Translations under genes and position numbers: made by a program
Assembly (NCBI GenBank): GCA_040255575.1
Contig: JBDZVF010000067.1
Location: 1-18,252, forward strand
Length of the DNA stretch: 18,252 bases
Source of the DNA: JADGHX01 sp040255575
GTDB taxonomy: Bacteria > Pseudomonadota > Gammaproteobacteria > Steroidobacterales > Steroidobacteraceae
Direction of reading: 5' to 3'
The notes under the pieces: generated by a model
What the model saw: the letters and a program-made list of their open reading frames with translations, nothing else
Database searches by the model: none
Told to the model about the DNA's origin: nothing
In this document: one piece after another, positions 1 through 6,856 of the stretch
Layout of the letters: each line of letters starts with the position of its first letter
Numbering within the stretch: the first letter of the stretch is position 1

Positions 1-8
1 GCCCTTCA

Positions 9-761
9 CTACACGCTCAAACTGAAAGTTCGCTTTTGCGTAAGCGGGCTGACGATCCCACCTTGCGGCGTACCGGCTTCGGTTGGAAACAGACGGTTAG
101 TCTCGACGTAACCAGCTTTCAACCACTGCTTCAGAATCCGCTTGTCCATCGGGACATGCGCGAGCAGCCAGTCGTGACTGATGTTGTCGAAACATCCCTT
201 GATGTCACCTTCGAGAATCCATTTGGACGAATGCCTGCGATCCAGCACATTGCGGCACTGGACTAAAGCATCCGCTGTGGACCTGAAAGGACGGAACCCG
301 TAGGAGTTCTCGTCCGCCGTGCTTTCCGAGACAGGTTCCAGAGTCAGCAGGTGTAAAGCCTGCATCGCCCGGTCCCGCATCGTCGGTATTCCCAGCGGAC
401 GAGTGCCATCCCCGTTGTTCTTGGGAATGTGAACCCGTCTCAGAGGAAGTGCGCGATAGCCCTTGCTGTTCAAGGTGCCTACCGCTTCTGACTTGCTGTC
501 CGGCGTCGGCCACGTGATGTGATCTACGCCGGCTGTCTTGCGACCATGATTTTCAGTGACGCGACGAACAGCCAAGAGCCTGCCGCTCGTCGAGTGGGCC
601 AGCAATCTCTGCAAGCGCTTTGCGCCGCGTCGATCACCATCCCTTACCGCCTTCGCTATACGCGTCTGCAATCTCCGCGTCGTCCGATGAACTCTGGTCC
701 AGTTGACACTGTTCCAGTTCTGTCGAGCGCCGGAGACGACATCGCATTGGGATGCATCCAT
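9..761 (-). pseudogene. Truncated group II intron reverse transcriptase/maturase
   Basis: The 250-residue frame is the N-terminal half of a bacterial group II intron-encoded protein (normally about 400-600 residues), which in an intact intron splices the RNA and copies it during retrohoming. Visible blocks are the N-terminal VNWTRVHRTTRRLQ region, the RPLGIPTMRDRAMQ and SYGFRPFRSTADA segments, the RT3 block GDIKGCFDNI with one catalytic Asp, and the start of RT4 (GTPQGGIVSPL, near residue 240). Similarity then stops and ten unrelated residues lead to a TAG stop. The YADD active site, thumb (domain X) and any DNA-binding or endonuclease domain are missing, so it cannot be active. The several hundred bases of intron RNA expected upstream are also absent, because tRNA-Gly ends about 20 bp before the start codon. 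I read it as a dead fragment deleted on both sides. Family assignment is secure; the intron class is not. Confidence 0.88.
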
Positions 762-781
762 ATCAGTCTCCGAGGATGAGA

Positions 782-855
782 TGGAGCGGGTGAAGGGAAT
801 CGAACCCTCGTCGGATGGTTGGGAACCATCTGCTCTACCATTGAGCTACACCCGC
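782..855 (-). tRNA. tRNA-Gly (anticodon CCC)
   Basis: The minus strand folds into a complete cloverleaf. The acceptor stem is GCGGGTG (849-855) with CACCCGC (786-792), and the D arm is GCTC-loop-GAGC. The anticodon stem is GATGG/CCATC around the loop TTCCCAA, giving CCC, which reads GGG. The T arm carries TTCGATT. The discriminator is T and CCA is encoded (782-784). The length of 74 nt including CCA is normal for Gly. A promoter candidate lies 46-74 bp upstream. There is no obvious terminator after the 3' end, because the reverse transcriptase fragment begins there. The 3' ends of tRNA genes are common integrase attachment sites, which fits the mobile DNA on that side. Confidence 0.96.
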
Positions 856-900
856 CCGATTGAGAAGCCCATCGGAGACGTACCTGTCCCTGTGAGGGGA

Positions 901-929
901 ATAGTACAGTCCCCTCCGGGGTCGGACAA
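901..929 (-). promoter_or_regulatory. Candidate sigma-70 promoter for tRNA-Gly
   Basis: On the minus strand TTGTCC (924-929) and TACTAT (901-906) are separated by 17 bp, each matching the -35 and -10 consensus at four of six positions. Transcription would begin near 894, giving a leader of about 40 nt before the mature tRNA. The spacer contains the dyad CCCC-TCC-GGGG. This is pattern matching only. Confidence 0.5.
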
Positions 930-1050
930 TTACGAAACACTCTAGCGAGAAGCCACCAGCCGGAATTCAGCACGCTTTCGCGTCGGGGCGATCGTTTCAT
1001 CCCCTATCCGGGCCCATTACAGGCTCGGCATTCGCTTTCTCCAGCCTCCT

Positions 1051-1410
1051 CTACCTCTTGCGACCTGAGTAACCCTTGCGGGCCACCTTGTCCGCGAGCC
1101 GTTCGACGCGAACTCCGAGGATCGGAGACTCAAGCAGGGGCACGTAGTGCTCCAGATTGAAGGAAGCCAGGAGCGCTGCCAGATTCCGACGAACAGCTCT
1201 CAGCTCATCGGCTATGTACCGCTCAGCGCATACAGCGAAAACCCGACCGGTTCTGGACTGGCTCTCCAGCAGCGCGTGTTGAAGACACTCCGCCATGCAT
1301 TCCACGGCTTCGATACGTCTAGTCGCGTCGTGAAGATCCAGCCCAGCATGCTCCAGATTCGGACGCCGCTGTTTCGCTTTTCGAGTAGCAGTAGACTTCG
1401 CCTTAGCCAA
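1051..1410 (-). CDS. Hypothetical 119-residue protein
   Basis: I do not recognise the family. The start chosen is TTG at 1408-1410, because a full AGGAGGTG Shine-Dalgarno (1415-1422) lies six to seven bases upstream; an in-frame ATG at 1482 would add 24 residues that overlap a hairpin and look like leader. The product is basic: a Lys/Arg-rich N-terminus (residues 2-16), a mostly helical middle containing RRIEAVECMAECLQHALL and YIADELRAVRRNLAALL, and a basic tail. No signal peptide, membrane segment or catalytic motif is visible. The helical core after a basic tail would suit a small nucleic-acid-binding or accessory protein, but that is a guess. It stands alone between tRNA-Gly and gene-free DNA, consistent with accessory content. 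The strong ribosome site and continuous amphipathic pattern argue that it is real. Confidence 0.62.
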   Translation of the reverse strand: MAKAKSTATRKAKQRRPNLEHAGLDLHDATRRIEAVECMAECLQHALLESQSRTGRVFAVCAERYIADELRAVRRNLAALLASFNLEHYVPLLESPILGVRVERLADKVARKGYSGRKR

Positions 1411-1443
1411 TTGACACCTCCTAAACAGGCGTTGGTTGGTTAG

Positions 1444-1475
1444 GCCCCTGCCAGTGTTAGCGCACTGGTGGGGGC
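1444..1475 (-). promoter_or_regulatory. Leader hairpin upstream of the 119-residue gene
   Basis: GCCCC/GGGGC (1444-1448 with 1471-1475) and CCAGTG/CACTGG (1451-1456 with 1463-1468) form one stem broken by a symmetric two-base internal loop. It ends about 20 bp upstream of the Shine-Dalgarno. It could be a 5' leader structure. No T-run follows on either strand, so a terminator is unlikely. Confidence 0.45.
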
Positions 1476-2136
1476 CGCTCATGAGTCATGTAGAACAACA
1501 CTTCACACAATCTCGTGCGCGCCAGACCATGCTGAATCAACGAGGTTGAACCGCAAGATCACGAACGCGAACTCAATCGCGATGATGTTGATCCGGACGC
1601 CACAAGAGGCTTGCCACGTTCCGCACAAGTAACAGAACTACGAGGACTCTGCCTTTTCGCCGGTGGTGCCATGTCTGCGTGTGCTGACCAAGCAGCAACA
1701 CAACCGACCACACTCCGTTTTGGATCGAGCCTGACAAACGCTTTGGCTCGTTCAGCTTGACGACGATTAGCGGCAGTTCAGTTGCCTTAGACCTGTAATC
1801 CAGCCTAGCGCCAGAGCGGGGTGCGTTTCCCCGTTCACATGACTTCCCCTCGCGCGAGAGTCAGGCCCCATGGGTAGGGGCGGCTACATTATCGGAGCGC
1901 TCTTCACAAGCCCGTTGGCGGGCCTGCAAAGCTCCTTTGGCTACGAGATGCAGAAATCTCGGTCCGGTCAGAGGATGGAAAGCTCCACCGCCGGACAATT
2001 ACCTGTGCAGCCTTCGCCGCACTGTGTACGCCACAGTTTGCTGGAAACGCATTCCGTGGACGTCCACTAAGGACCACAATGCTCTTTCGAGCTACCAGTT
2101 CGTCGGATTTGAAGCACCGACCGGGCTGGTGAAACC
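1476..2136. other. Gene-free stretch, lower G+C
   Basis: I see no convincing gene on either strand over about 660 bp. The open frames are short, lack ribosome sites and have unprotein-like composition. Small hairpins occur: GCCCG-TTGG-CGGGC at 1910-1923, and a CGGGG/CCCCG pair near 1816-1833. Base composition is visibly less G+C-rich than the core genes to the right. It may be decayed mobile DNA. The promoter of the 119-residue gene should lie at its left end, but I could not place one with confidence. Confidence 0.5.
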
Positions 2137-2137
2137 C

Positions 2138-2186
2138 GTGCGACTACGAGTCGTCGCGCGGGAGGCCCATGCGACTCGTGTCGCAC
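2138..2186. repeat. Long inverted repeat next to the tRNA-Gly remnant
   Basis: The arms 2138-2153 and 2172-2186 are complementary over 15 bp with a single extra T in the left arm, around an 18-base G+C-rich loop. The right arm ends exactly where tRNA similarity begins at 2187. On the minus strand the structure therefore follows directly after the anticodon arm of the broken tRNA. It could be a terminator-like stem, a recombination site or a mobile-element end. No T-run is seen. Confidence 0.7.
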
Positions 2187-2225
2187 GCTTGGGAAGCTGC
2201 AGTTCTACCATTGAACTACACCCGC
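2187..2225 (-). pseudogene. tRNA-Gly remnant (5' half, anticodon CCC)
   Basis: The minus strand reads as a tRNA-Gly 5' half. The acceptor 5' strand GCGGGTG (2219-2225) is shared exactly with the intact tRNA at 782-855. A D arm GTTC-AATGGTA-GAAC and an anticodon stem-loop GCAGC-TTCCCAA-GC follow. After that the match stops: there is no recognisable T arm, no CACCCGC acceptor 3' strand and no CCA. The anticodon stem differs from the intact copy (GCAGC rather than GATGG), so this is a separate paralogue rather than a duplicated attachment half. The anticodon stem could be completed as GC(G)TGC with one bulged G, but the remainder still does not fold as a tRNA. Confidence 0.68.
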
Positions 2226-2236
2226 GCGGGGCGGTG

Positions 2237-2266
2237 ATTCTACGAGTGATCCCGCCGAGGCAGCAA
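2237..2266 (-). promoter_or_regulatory. Candidate relict promoter of the tRNA-Gly remnant
   Basis: TAGAAT (2237-2242) and TTGCTG (2261-2266) lie 18 bp apart on the minus strand, about 12 bp before the 5' end of the tRNA remnant. This spacing is usual for a tRNA promoter. If active it would transcribe the remnant and the adjoining hairpin. The match to consensus is only fair. Confidence 0.3.
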
Positions 2267-2463
2267 CCACACCCGCCTGGCGCACCCGGAAGCGGACTCC
2301 CCCGCCACCTATCGAGAGAGCAGCCGGATCGAGGTGCGCACGGATGCAATGAGCGGGATGGCCAGCGCAGCAGGGACCTGCCGGCTCCATCGCAGCCGCA
2401 AGCAGGACCGTTTGTTGCTTCCCCCGGCGTTGGTTCACGACGAGTCCCGGCAGGGGAAGACAG

Positions 2464-3297
2464 ATGGCACGCCCAGGCACGGTCGCCCGCTCCAGAGAGC
2501 AGGTCCTAGAGCATTACCAGATCGAGAAAGAGCTCGCGCAGAAGCTGCGCCAGGCTTCACGCGAGGAGCGCCGGGGGCTGTACACCGAGGTTTACGACGA
2601 ACTCCTGAGGCGCGTGCGTCATCACCCGCTGCTTCATGCCCGGCGCACCGCCGAGGACGTCAAGAACACGGTCGACGAGCAGCTCGCCCGGCTGGGCCCG
2701 TACATTGGCCCGAACACGGTTTTTCTGGAGATTGGCGCTGGCGGCTGCCAGCTCTCTCTCTCGCTGACGTCGCGCGTGAAGCACGTGATCGCGGTCGATG
2801 TCTCGAATGAGATCACCGCGCATGTGCAGCCACCGCCGAATTTCGAGCTCGTCATTTCGAACGGCACCAACATCCCGGTGCCGCCCGGAAGTGTGGACGT
2901 CGCCTTCAGCAACCAGCTGATGGAGCACCTGCACCCGGACGACGCCGCCGAACAGCTGCGCGAGATCTACACAGCGCTGGCGCCCGGCGGCACTTACCTC
3001 TGCTTCACCCCCAACAGCATCAGCGGGCCGCACGATGTGTCCCGGGGGTTCGATCCGGTCGCTACGGGCCTGCACCTGCATGAGTACACGGTTGCGGAGC
3101 TCGATCGCATGTTCAAGCGCGTGGGGTTCAAGCACACGCAGGTGCTCCTGCCGCGAGGGAACGTGCGCCTGCCGGTTCCCGCCATTACGGCGCTCGAATC
3201 CTGCGTCAGCGCACTCCCCGGCGCGCTCAGCCGGAAGGTGGCTTATTTCCGCCCGATGCGCGGCTTCCTCGGCATCCGGATCGTCGCGAGGAAATAA
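2464..3297 (+). CDS. Class I SAM-dependent methyltransferase
   Basis: The 277-residue protein has a Rossmann methyltransferase core after a helical N-terminal extension of about 80 residues. SAM motif I is FLEIGAGG (88-95). The acidic residue closing strand 2 is in VIAVDVS (D112). A VDVAFSNQLMEHL segment (144-156) matches the motif II/EHL pattern of the Methyltransf_11/23 group. LAPGGTYLCFTPN (172-184) follows, as is usual for small-molecule or glycan methyltransferases. The substrate cannot be read. The HPLLHARR and NTVDEQLARL extension hints at a capsule or sugar methyltransferase, but weakly. ATG at 2464 is preceded by AGGGGAAG at a suitable distance. The gene stands alone at the border between the mobile-looking left part and the core genes. 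A hairpin pair follows its stop. Confidence 0.87.
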   Translation: MARPGTVARSREQVLEHYQIEKELAQKLRQASREERRGLYTEVYDELLRRVRHHPLLHARRTAEDVKNTVDEQLARLGPYIGPNTVFLEIGAGGCQLSLSLTSRVKHVIAVDVSNEITAHVQPPPNFELVISNGTNIPVPPGSVDVAFSNQLMEHLHPDDAAEQLREIYTALAPGGTYLCFTPNSISGPHDVSRGFDPVATGLHLHEYTVAELDRMFKRVGFKHTQVLLPRGNVRLPVPAITALESCVSALPGALSRKVAYFRPMRGFLGIRIVARK

Positions 3298-3305
3298 CGT
3301 TCTCC

Positions 3306-3375
3306 GGGGCACGAGTGCCCCACGCGGCCGACAACTTCCAACGACGGTGCATCCGTCCCGCTGTCACCGGGACGG
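3306..3375 (+). terminator. Two hairpins after the methyltransferase gene
   Basis: GGGGCAC-GA-GTGCCCC (3306-3321) is a compact palindrome 9 bp after the stop. CCGTCCCG/CGGGACGG (3353-3360 with 3368-3375) is an 8-bp stem with a 7-base loop. Neither is followed by a T-run, so intrinsic termination is uncertain. They may instead protect the 3' end or aid Rho-independent release weakly. Confidence 0.4.
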
Positions 3376-3524
3376 TGTGCGCCAGCCGCGCTCACCGTAA
3401 CGCTCCGCAGTCAATGCGGATCTCGCGCCAGCCGAGGCGCTTCGACGAGACCGTGAGTCCCGGATCGGGCAAACCGTTGGCCTGCTAGCGATTTTTCTGC
3501 GCTCACGGCTGCTCCATCAAACTT

Positions 3525-3536
3525 ATACGCGCGTAT
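3525..3536. promoter_or_regulatory. 12-bp palindrome upstream of the MetE-like gene
   Basis: ATACGCGCGTAT is a perfect 12-bp palindrome about 48 bp before the chosen start codon, with TATAC and TATTAT sequences overlapping it that could serve as -10 elements. It is a reasonable operator candidate for a dimeric repressor overlapping the promoter. No good -35 is visible and the regulator is unknown. Confidence 0.35.
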
Positions 3537-3583
3537 TATCGCGCCCGCGAACCGTAACATCTGTGACCATCCGAGAGGTGAGC

Positions 3584-4702
3584 ATGACATCGTCGCGCCA
3601 GAAACCGCCCTTCCGTGCAGACCACGTCGGCAGCCTGCTGCGGCCGAAGGAACTGTTCGAAGCACGCGCGGCCTGGCATGCGGGCAAGCTGCCCTACACC
3701 GCGCTCCGGCGTATCGAAGACGACTACGTCAACGCCGCGGTCGGGATGCAGGAGAGTGTGGGGTTGCGCGCGGTCACGGACGGTGACTATCGCCGCGACG
3801 ACTGGTTCCTCGATTTCATGTTCAGCCTGCGCGGAATCACGCGCGGCGCGGACACTACCCGCGTGCCGTTCTCGGGCGGCACCGACTTCATGGCGCCTAT
3901 CGCGCGCGTCACCGGCAAGGTTCGCTGTCCGTCCGCGGGCATTGGGGTCGAGGACTTTCGCTTTCTCAAGTCCGCCACCACGCGCACGCCGAAGTTCACC
4001 ATGCCTGCGCCATCGATGTTCCACACCGTCATCACGCAGGAAAGCCTCGATCCAGACGTGTACGCAGGGATGGAGGACTTCTGGGGCGACCTCGCGCGCG
4101 CCTACGCGGACGCCGTGGGCCACCTCACCTCCGCCGGCTGCACGTACCTGCAGCTGGATGACGTGAACTCCGCGAACCTGGCGGACGCGAACTGGCAGAC
4201 CTTCTGGCGCGGCCGCAACCAGAAGGCCGAAGATCTCGTCGATTCATTCATCGCGCTCAACAACGGCGCTGTCGAGAACCGGCCGCGAGAAGTCACTGCC
4301 GTCATCCACATGTGCCGCGGCAACTACCGCAGCCAGTGGACCGCGCAAGGCGGCTACGAAATGGTGGCCGAGCGCTACTTCAATCAATCGAAGGTGGACG
4401 GGTTCTTCCTGGAGTATGACGACGAGCGCTCCGGCGATTTCGCACCGCTGCGCTTCATGCCGAAGGACAAGATCGTGGTGCTCGGCCTCATCACTTCCAA
4501 GCGCGGCGAGCTCGAGTCGAAGGACGACATCCGCCGCCGCATCGATGCCGCCGCGAAATACGTACCGCTCGAGCGCCTGTGCATCAGCCCTCAATGCGGC
4601 TTCGCCAGCACGCAGGAAGGCAATCATCTGTCGCAGGAACAGCAGCGCGCCAAGCTGTCACTGCTCGTCGAAATTGCGACGGACGTGTGGGGCGGCGTCT
4701 AG
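3584..4702 (+). CDS. MetE-like cobalamin-independent methyltransferase (short, YxjG/YxjH type)
   Basis: The 372-residue product matches the C-terminal catalytic barrel of cobalamin-independent methionine synthase, which transfers a methyl group to a zinc-bound thiol such as homocysteine. Early FRADHVGSLLRP (10-21) is typical. The presumed zinc ligands are H242 and C244 (VIHMCRGN), E277 (FLEYDDERSG) and C338 (SPQCGF). LQLDD (189-193) is another family signature. The length is half of full MetE and equals the stand-alone family, whose exact methyl donor is often unknown. I chose ATG 3584 because AGAGGTG lies just upstream; a GTG at 3563 would add seven residues and place that site inside the gene. 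The gene ends 19 bp from the convergent OsmC gene. A vitamin-B12-independent methionine or related sulfur role is inferred. Confidence 0.9.
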   Translation: MTSSRQKPPFRADHVGSLLRPKELFEARAAWHAGKLPYTALRRIEDDYVNAAVGMQESVGLRAVTDGDYRRDDWFLDFMFSLRGITRGADTTRVPFSGGTDFMAPIARVTGKVRCPSAGIGVEDFRFLKSATTRTPKFTMPAPSMFHTVITQESLDPDVYAGMEDFWGDLARAYADAVGHLTSAGCTYLQLDDVNSANLADANWQTFWRGRNQKAEDLVDSFIALNNGAVENRPREVTAVIHMCRGNYRSQWTAQGGYEMVAERYFNQSKVDGFFLEYDDERSGDFAPLRFMPKDKIVVLGLITSKRGELESKDDIRRRIDAAAKYVPLERLCISPQCGFASTQEGNHLSQEQQRAKLSLLVEIATDVWGGV

Positions 4703-4721
4703 CTCGTAGCTCGCCGGCAGC

Positions 4722-5183
4722 CTACCGAGGCTCGACGACCACCTGCGCGCTCACCGAGTTGGCGATGTAGCAGTGGTCGTGCGACTTGTGATGCAGCTCA
4801 TCGAGCTGCTGCGCGGTCGCCGGCGCGCCGATCCATGTGATCTTCGGGCGCAACGTCACTTTGACGATCGCCGTCCTGCCGTTCGCGTTCTTGCCCATCT
4901 CCCCCACCGCCTCGTCTTCGTAACGATCGATGACGAGCCCGGCCTGCGCGGCATACGACAAGAAGAACAGCATGTGGCACGAGGAAACGGCGGCCACGAG
5001 CGCCTCCTCCGGATCCACTGCCGCCGGGTCTGAGAGCGGCACGCGCACGGATGACGGCGCGCTCGAGGCCTTCACGACAGCACCGCCGTCGAAGCGCCAT
5101 TCATGCGCGCGGGAATACTTGTTGTCCTTGAACGGCGCGTCGGGCGCGCGAGTCCAGACCACAGTGGCCGTGTAGTTGCTCAT
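4722..5183 (-). CDS. OsmC/Ohr-family peroxiredoxin
   Basis: The 153-residue protein has the OsmC fold signature. The first reactive cysteine is C69 in AAVSSCHMLFFLSYAAQAG, and the second is C138 in SHDHCYIANSVSAQV. The N-terminal YTATVVW strand and the DPEEALVAA helix are also typical. Members reduce organic hydroperoxides in the cytoplasm with a Cys-Cys pair. Both cysteines are present, so an active enzyme is likely. The sequence is closer to the broad OsmC family than to classical Ohr, and I give no symbol. It starts 4 bp after the stop of the HDOD gene, so the two are probably co-transcribed. Its end faces the MetE-like gene convergently. Confidence 0.92.
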   Translation of the reverse strand: MSNYTATVVWTRAPDAPFKDNKYSRAHEWRFDGGAVVKASSAPSSVRVPLSDPAAVDPEEALVAAVSSCHMLFFLSYAAQAGLVIDRYEDEAVGEMGKNANGRTAIVKVTLRPKITWIGAPATAQQLDELHHKSHDHCYIANSVSAQVVVEPR

Positions 5184-5187
5184 GGCG

Positions 5188-6315
5188 TCAGGTCTTCCAT
5201 TCAGAGATGGATTTCTCCGGTGGCTTCGCTTGCACCGGAGGCTTGCCCGTCAGGCGATCCCAGATGCGCTCGAAGTGCGCACCCGAGCCACCGCCGGCTT
5301 TGAGTGAGGCTTTCGCGGTCGCCTCATCGATGAGCCCGCGGTTGCGCAGGACGGCGAGCGCGGCGACGAACCGACCGAACTTCAGCGCGCGGCCGAGCGG
5401 CGTCGGCGCCGGCGGCATGGCGGCATCAGGCAGCTGGTCTTCCAGCGCGGCAAGGATGCGCCCCGAAAGCTCCCAGCTCGCCGCCACCGATCTGGCGACG
5501 CGCGACGTGTGGGCATCGAGCAGCGACACGATGGTCGCCGCGTCCGGCCGGAAGCCCGGGTGCGTCTCGTACTGATCCAGCGCCACGCGAAACACAACGA
5601 TGGCACCCAGCCCGTTCATCAGCGCAAGCAGCTGCGCGGCGAAGGGATCCGAGTTCACGACGACGGCCGCGTAAGTCTCTGCGGCGTTGGCCGCGAGGAA
5701 GGTGTGATCCCAGATCACTTCCGGGAACTGCGAGAAGTCGCCTCCCGACACGCGGAAGACCGGCTGCACGAGCGCGGCGGCGATGAGGGAGCGAATGCCT
5801 TCCGTGCCGATGACGGCGACCGCGCGATCCACGCTTTCCACCGGCTGGGCACCGCCGCGGTAGTACGGGCTGTTCGCGAGCTTCAGCAAGCTGCCGACGA
5901 GCGCGGGGTCCCTGGAGATCATGAGGGACAGCTCGCGGCGGGACGTATCCGTATCGTTCACGGCTTTCATGAGCTGCGGCAGCAGCATCGGCCGGCGCGG
6001 TGCGTATTTGGGCTGCTCCGCCGCCGTCTCGAGCACCGCGTCCACCGCGGCGATGATCTCGTCGTGCCCGCCGGCGGACGTGGTGAGCGTGCGCGCGAAG
6101 GCGAGTTCGTTCAGCTTGTGCAGCACTTCATCGACACTGAGCACTGACTCCGTGCCTGACTCCTGTGGTGCAGGCAGCTGTGGCGGCGCTTTCACGGCCT
6201 GCGCTGCGGGGGACGGCTGATAGTCCTCGCGCGGACGGCGCGCGCGCCGCACGAGCGACATCACCAGCGCGACGACAGCCACCGCGATCAGCAAGAAGAT
6301 CACGCCACGAATCAT
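5188..6315 (-). CDS. Membrane-anchored HDOD-domain protein
   Basis: The 375-residue protein starts with one membrane segment (about residues 3-22, IRGVIFLLIAVAVVALVMSL) followed by RRARR, so the bulk should be cytoplasmic. After a Pro/Ala-rich linker comes an HDOD domain (roughly residues 105-300) with LPQLMKAVNDTDTSRRELSLMISRDPALVGSLLKLANSPYY and AVAVIGTEGIRSLI, both strongly family-like. HDOD domains resemble HD phosphohydrolases but lack the metal ligands. They usually act as signalling scaffolds, often with cyclic-di-GMP or two-component partners. No EAL, GGDEF or receiver domain is fused. GGGG lies upstream of the ATG. The gene is first in a two-gene unit with the peroxiredoxin. The function here cannot be stated. 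Confidence 0.88.
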   Translation of the reverse strand: MIRGVIFLLIAVAVVALVMSLVRRARRPREDYQPSPAAQAVKAPPQLPAPQESGTESVLSVDEVLHKLNELAFARTLTTSAGGHDEIIAAVDAVLETAAEQPKYAPRRPMLLPQLMKAVNDTDTSRRELSLMISRDPALVGSLLKLANSPYYRGGAQPVESVDRAVAVIGTEGIRSLIAAALVQPVFRVSGGDFSQFPEVIWDHTFLAANAAETYAAVVVNSDPFAAQLLALMNGLGAIVVFRVALDQYETHPGFRPDAATIVSLLDAHTSRVARSVAASWELSGRILAALEDQLPDAAMPPAPTPLGRALKFGRFVAALAVLRNRGLIDEATAKASLKAGGGSGAHFERIWDRLTGKPPVQAKPPEKSISEWKT

Positions 6316-6504
6316 TGAGAACCCCGCCTCATGGTCTCGTTATCGTTATAAGCATGCATGATTCTCACGAAGAGGGGGGCCGCGCCACAGCCAGGACCCT
6401 GTCTGGCCACAGCGGGGAGAACCGGCCACACACCGGGGAGAGCTCTTCGCATCCCTCGAGTCCCGCGGAGGTGGGCGGACTTCAGGAGAGACAGGTCGGG
6501 AGAA

Positions 6505-6541
6505 AGAAGCCCTCGGTCGCCGGACGGCGCCGAGCGCTTCT
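6505..6541 (-). terminator. Intrinsic terminator after the pqqD-like gene
   Basis: On the minus strand AGAAGC (6536-6541) pairs with GCTTCT (6505-6510). The stem continues through CTCGG/CCGAG and CGCC/GGCG, with one mismatch and one bulge, to a GTCC loop. TTTC follows. It begins about 9 bp after the pqqD-like stop codon and should isolate that gene from the HDOD gene downstream. Confidence 0.75.
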
Positions 6542-6549
6542 TCGATCGC

Positions 6550-6831
6550 TCACACTTCGACGATCCAGCCTCGCTGGCGCGCGGCCTCGAGAAAGTCCTG
6601 CGCATCCGAGGTGAGGCCCGCATTGCCGGGCAGCGCGACGAACTGCTCGATCACTTCGTCGAACGAGCGGGTGCCATCACACAGCTCGATCAACGCCGCG
6701 GCGCTCTCGTTCAGCGGGATGACGCCCCCCGGCTGCACCAGCACGGGCTGCGCGGACGCGGTTCCGGCGTTCCGCCATTCCACCCGTATCTGTCGACCGG
6801 TTTCGAGGCGATTCCTGGTCCGGCACAACAC
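6550..6831 (-). CDS. Orphan PqqD-like protein (RiPP recognition element fold)
   Basis: The 93-residue product carries the PqqD signature IPLNESAAALIELCDGTRSF (38-57), followed by DEVIEQF and the C-terminal helix DAQDFLEAARQRGW. PqqD binds the precursor peptide PqqA and presents it to the radical SAM enzyme PqqE during pyrroloquinoline quinone synthesis. Related domains recognise leader peptides in other modified-peptide systems. No pqqA, B, C or E gene is in this window. I chose GTG 6829-6831: GGGAAG lies seven bases upstream, and the length fits PqqD. Longer in-frame starts exist at 6900 and 7005. The 7005 start lies upstream of the predicted sigma-54 promoter, and 6900 would leave a leader of only about 12 nt. 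The gene lies 235 bp downstream of the sigma-54 activator and ends at a good terminator. It may be a second pqqD copy serving a remote pqq operon, or part of another peptide system. Confidence 0.82.
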   Translation of the reverse strand: MLCRTRNRLETGRQIRVEWRNAGTASAQPVLVQPGGVIPLNESAAALIELCDGTRSFDEVIEQFVALPGNAGLTSDAQDFLEAARQRGWIVEV

Positions 6832-6856
6832 TGCTCTGCTTCCCGTGCCTTGCCCC

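Noticed and set aside
1..60. Group II intron domain V near the reverse transcriptase end
   Set aside because: The protein breaks off at about position 42 and the remaining bases contain no domain V hairpin.
703..1000. Frames across the tRNA-Gly gene on both strands
   Set aside because: They translate the tRNA itself and its flanks, a well-known artefact.
1..2463. Integrase, transposase or CRISPR array
   Set aside because: No integrase or transposase motif and no regularly spaced repeats are visible. The mobile nature of the region rests on the reverse transcriptase fragment and the broken tRNA only.
1870..2509. Overlapping plus-strand frames of 66 and 190 residues
   Set aside because: No ribosome sites and no protein-like patterns. 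The longer one reads through the tRNA-Gly remnant and hairpin, so it is chance.
2557..3312. 251-residue minus-strand frame opposite the methyltransferase
   Set aside because: The opposite strand holds complete SAM motifs; this frame has none.
5509..6147. 212-residue plus-strand frame opposite the HDOD gene
   Set aside because: It is antisense to a clear HDOD protein. High G+C makes long antisense frames common, and it has no recognisable domain.
6316..6504. Possible glycine or cyclic-di-GMP riboswitch upstream of the HDOD gene
   Set aside because: Repeated GGGGAGA and CTCTCC pieces drew attention, but the conserved cores of known riboswitch classes are not present on either strand.
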